Of a stretch of DNA of 64,000 nt, positions 62,736 through 64,000 are shown piece by piece; the first letter of the stretch is position 1, and each line of letters opens with the position of its first letter. Below the pieces are notes generated by a model. It searched no databases and had not been told where the DNA came from. It saw nothing but the letters and a program-made list of their open reading frames with translations. Position numbers and translations under genes: made by a program. The DNA is from Amanita rubescens. Lineage: Eukaryota > Basidiomycota > Agaricomycetes > Agaricales > Amanitaceae. Location of the stretch: contig WION01000111.1 in assembly GCA_015039365.1 (NCBI GenBank), positions 1 to 64,000 of the forward strand, in the 5' to 3' direction.

Positions 62736-64000
62736 CCTACTTTTAACAAATAATGGTATACAACACCCCTACTATATTGATTATGTAATTTTATGATGTT
62801 TTCACACCTAAAAACTCATTTAAAGGGAATATACATGTTTGTATAGGCATTTGAAAGCTCTCTTCTTGCTTGTTTTGATTTTGATGATTACTAATGACAT
62901 TATCTACTGTTTGTACATGTATGATGTAGTACACATCTAAAAATATGTTTGTAATGAATGCATATGCATCTGAAAGCTATTTTCTCACTTGTTTCAACTG
63001 TGATGCTTATTTGTCATTGTTTGTACTTGTATTGCATGTTGTAAGAATGTCACAAGGAACATGGATGATGTATATTGTACATAAAAGTGAATGTTCACTT
63101 CTTGTCCTTTTGAATGTGATGATGTTGCATTGTTATTTAGTATTAGTATATTAGGATTGTCCTATTCTGCCATATGTAATGTTAGATACCACATTTGGAT
63201 ACCCTTGTGATGGGTATGCATGGTTGTTTGGCATCATTTATATTTTTAATAAAATTCCAAAAAGTTCTTGAAAAATGCAGAAAAACCATGTGATCCAGGT
63301 CATATTTGAAGAATTGTGAGGCCAAACTGGACATATTGTATTTGCAAAATACTTTTTAGGATGCAAGTGTGAGAAACTTGCAATGTGTTGCTGTTGCCAG
63401 TTGCAATTTGCAAAGTGCAGGGGTGTAGCCAGTGCAGGAGTTGCTGGTGCTCTAGTTGTGTGCCATGGTCCATCTGCACAATCTCACCTTGTGCCAGCAA
63501 CAACCAGTGACCACTAATCACCTATGACATGTTGTCAGAAGTCATGAATAAATGTGATTGGTGATATCATCAAAGTCAAGGAGGAAGGGGGCTTAGATGA
63601 TTCCTTGGTAATTTGTCATACTAGTAGTACATAGTGAAGTCAGTGTGCTATGATCATGTCAGTCTCTTCCTATCAAGCTTCAGCCCCATGATAGAGGTGT
63701 CTGGCAAACTAAACAGGTTTGAGACAACTGTTGACAGAGGGTGGACAATATTGTTTAGGCAAGACCTTGGTGATGGTATTGGAGAACAGTAAGTCAAATT
63801 CTAATGAATATAGGTCTTTAGATACACAGTGTATGGAGGTAAATGTGTAGGGTATCATAGGGCAAAGAGCAGGGAATTGGTAAGTCTGGGCCAACCTTGA
63901 TAATGTTATATAAATGATGGTAGGGTTGGTAGATTTCATGCTGAGGTAGGTCCAGAATTTGCACTTTCACAAGTATGGATGATGGGACCATCTGGGAAAT
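62736..64000. other. CpG-free AT-rich DNA to the window edge
   Basis: I find no CpG at all from 62,717 to 64,000. Only short open frames; no gene family recognised. Together with the palindromic border it may be the interior of a larger methylated repeat. Confidence 0.55.

Overview
The window is nuclear DNA of a filamentous basidiomycete, most likely a mushroom-forming Agaricomycete. Genes are cut by many 45-65 nt introns with fungal branch sites (CTAAC/CTGAC). They include fungal-type WDR59, PSD1 and CHS7, a NACHT-ankyrin NLR of the expanded Agaricomycete type, and Ty3/gypsy chromoviruses. Several blocks have almost no CpG, which points to CpG methylation and deamination.

Layout. 1-5,254: 3' part of WDR59/Mtc5 (+), cut by the window edge. 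5.3-8.2 kb: decayed sequence with an extra copy of the WDR59 3' end. 8,223-13,149: a large NLR gene (-) with a NACHT ATPase, about 22 ankyrin repeats and an unusual repeat-bearing N-terminus; its body is practically free of CpG. 14.1-15.6 kb: a WDR59 pseudogene. 16,481-20,641: a normal gene block with PSD1 (+), a small unknown gene (-) and CHS7 (+). 20.6-25.4 kb: no recognisable gene except a Pif1-type helicase remnant.

25,439-58,664 is a 33-kb nest of LTR retrotransposons that can be untangled by target-site duplications (TSDs). An old gypsy copy, G1, was hit by three elements: M (minus strand, TSD ACGAT), E3 (gag-only, TSD CCGT) and E4 (plus strand, TSD TCACA). E3 was then hit by the near-intact element G2 (TSD ACCAT), and the 5' LTR of E4 by a hAT-type non-autonomous DNA transposon (8-bp TSD CATATGAC). 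LTR differences (E4 7, E3 3, M 2, G2 1) fit this order, and nearly all are C/T or G/A changes at CpG. M, G2 and E4 share an architecture not typical of chromoviruses: a self-priming palindrome in the LTR, an open and conserved N-terminal Gag module with no AUG, a GGRTTTT -1 frameshift site at the Gag stop, Pol ending in a chromodomain, and a third ORF (ORF3) between Pol and the 3' LTR.

58.7-64 kb: tandem-repeat-rich non-coding DNA, a broken casein-kinase-1-like gene, the C-terminal part of a hAT transposase, a palindromic transposon-like end at 62.65 kb, and a 1.28-kb stretch with no CpG at the right edge.

The functional genes are amino-acid/TORC1 signalling (WDR59), mitochondrial phospholipid synthesis (PSD1), chitin-synthase export (CHS7) and a probable intracellular immune receptor (NLR). 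They do not form a cluster or pathway. Their common context is expansion by transposons and local duplication. Gene models were read by eye; splice sites marked as consistent were checked only by reading-frame arithmetic.
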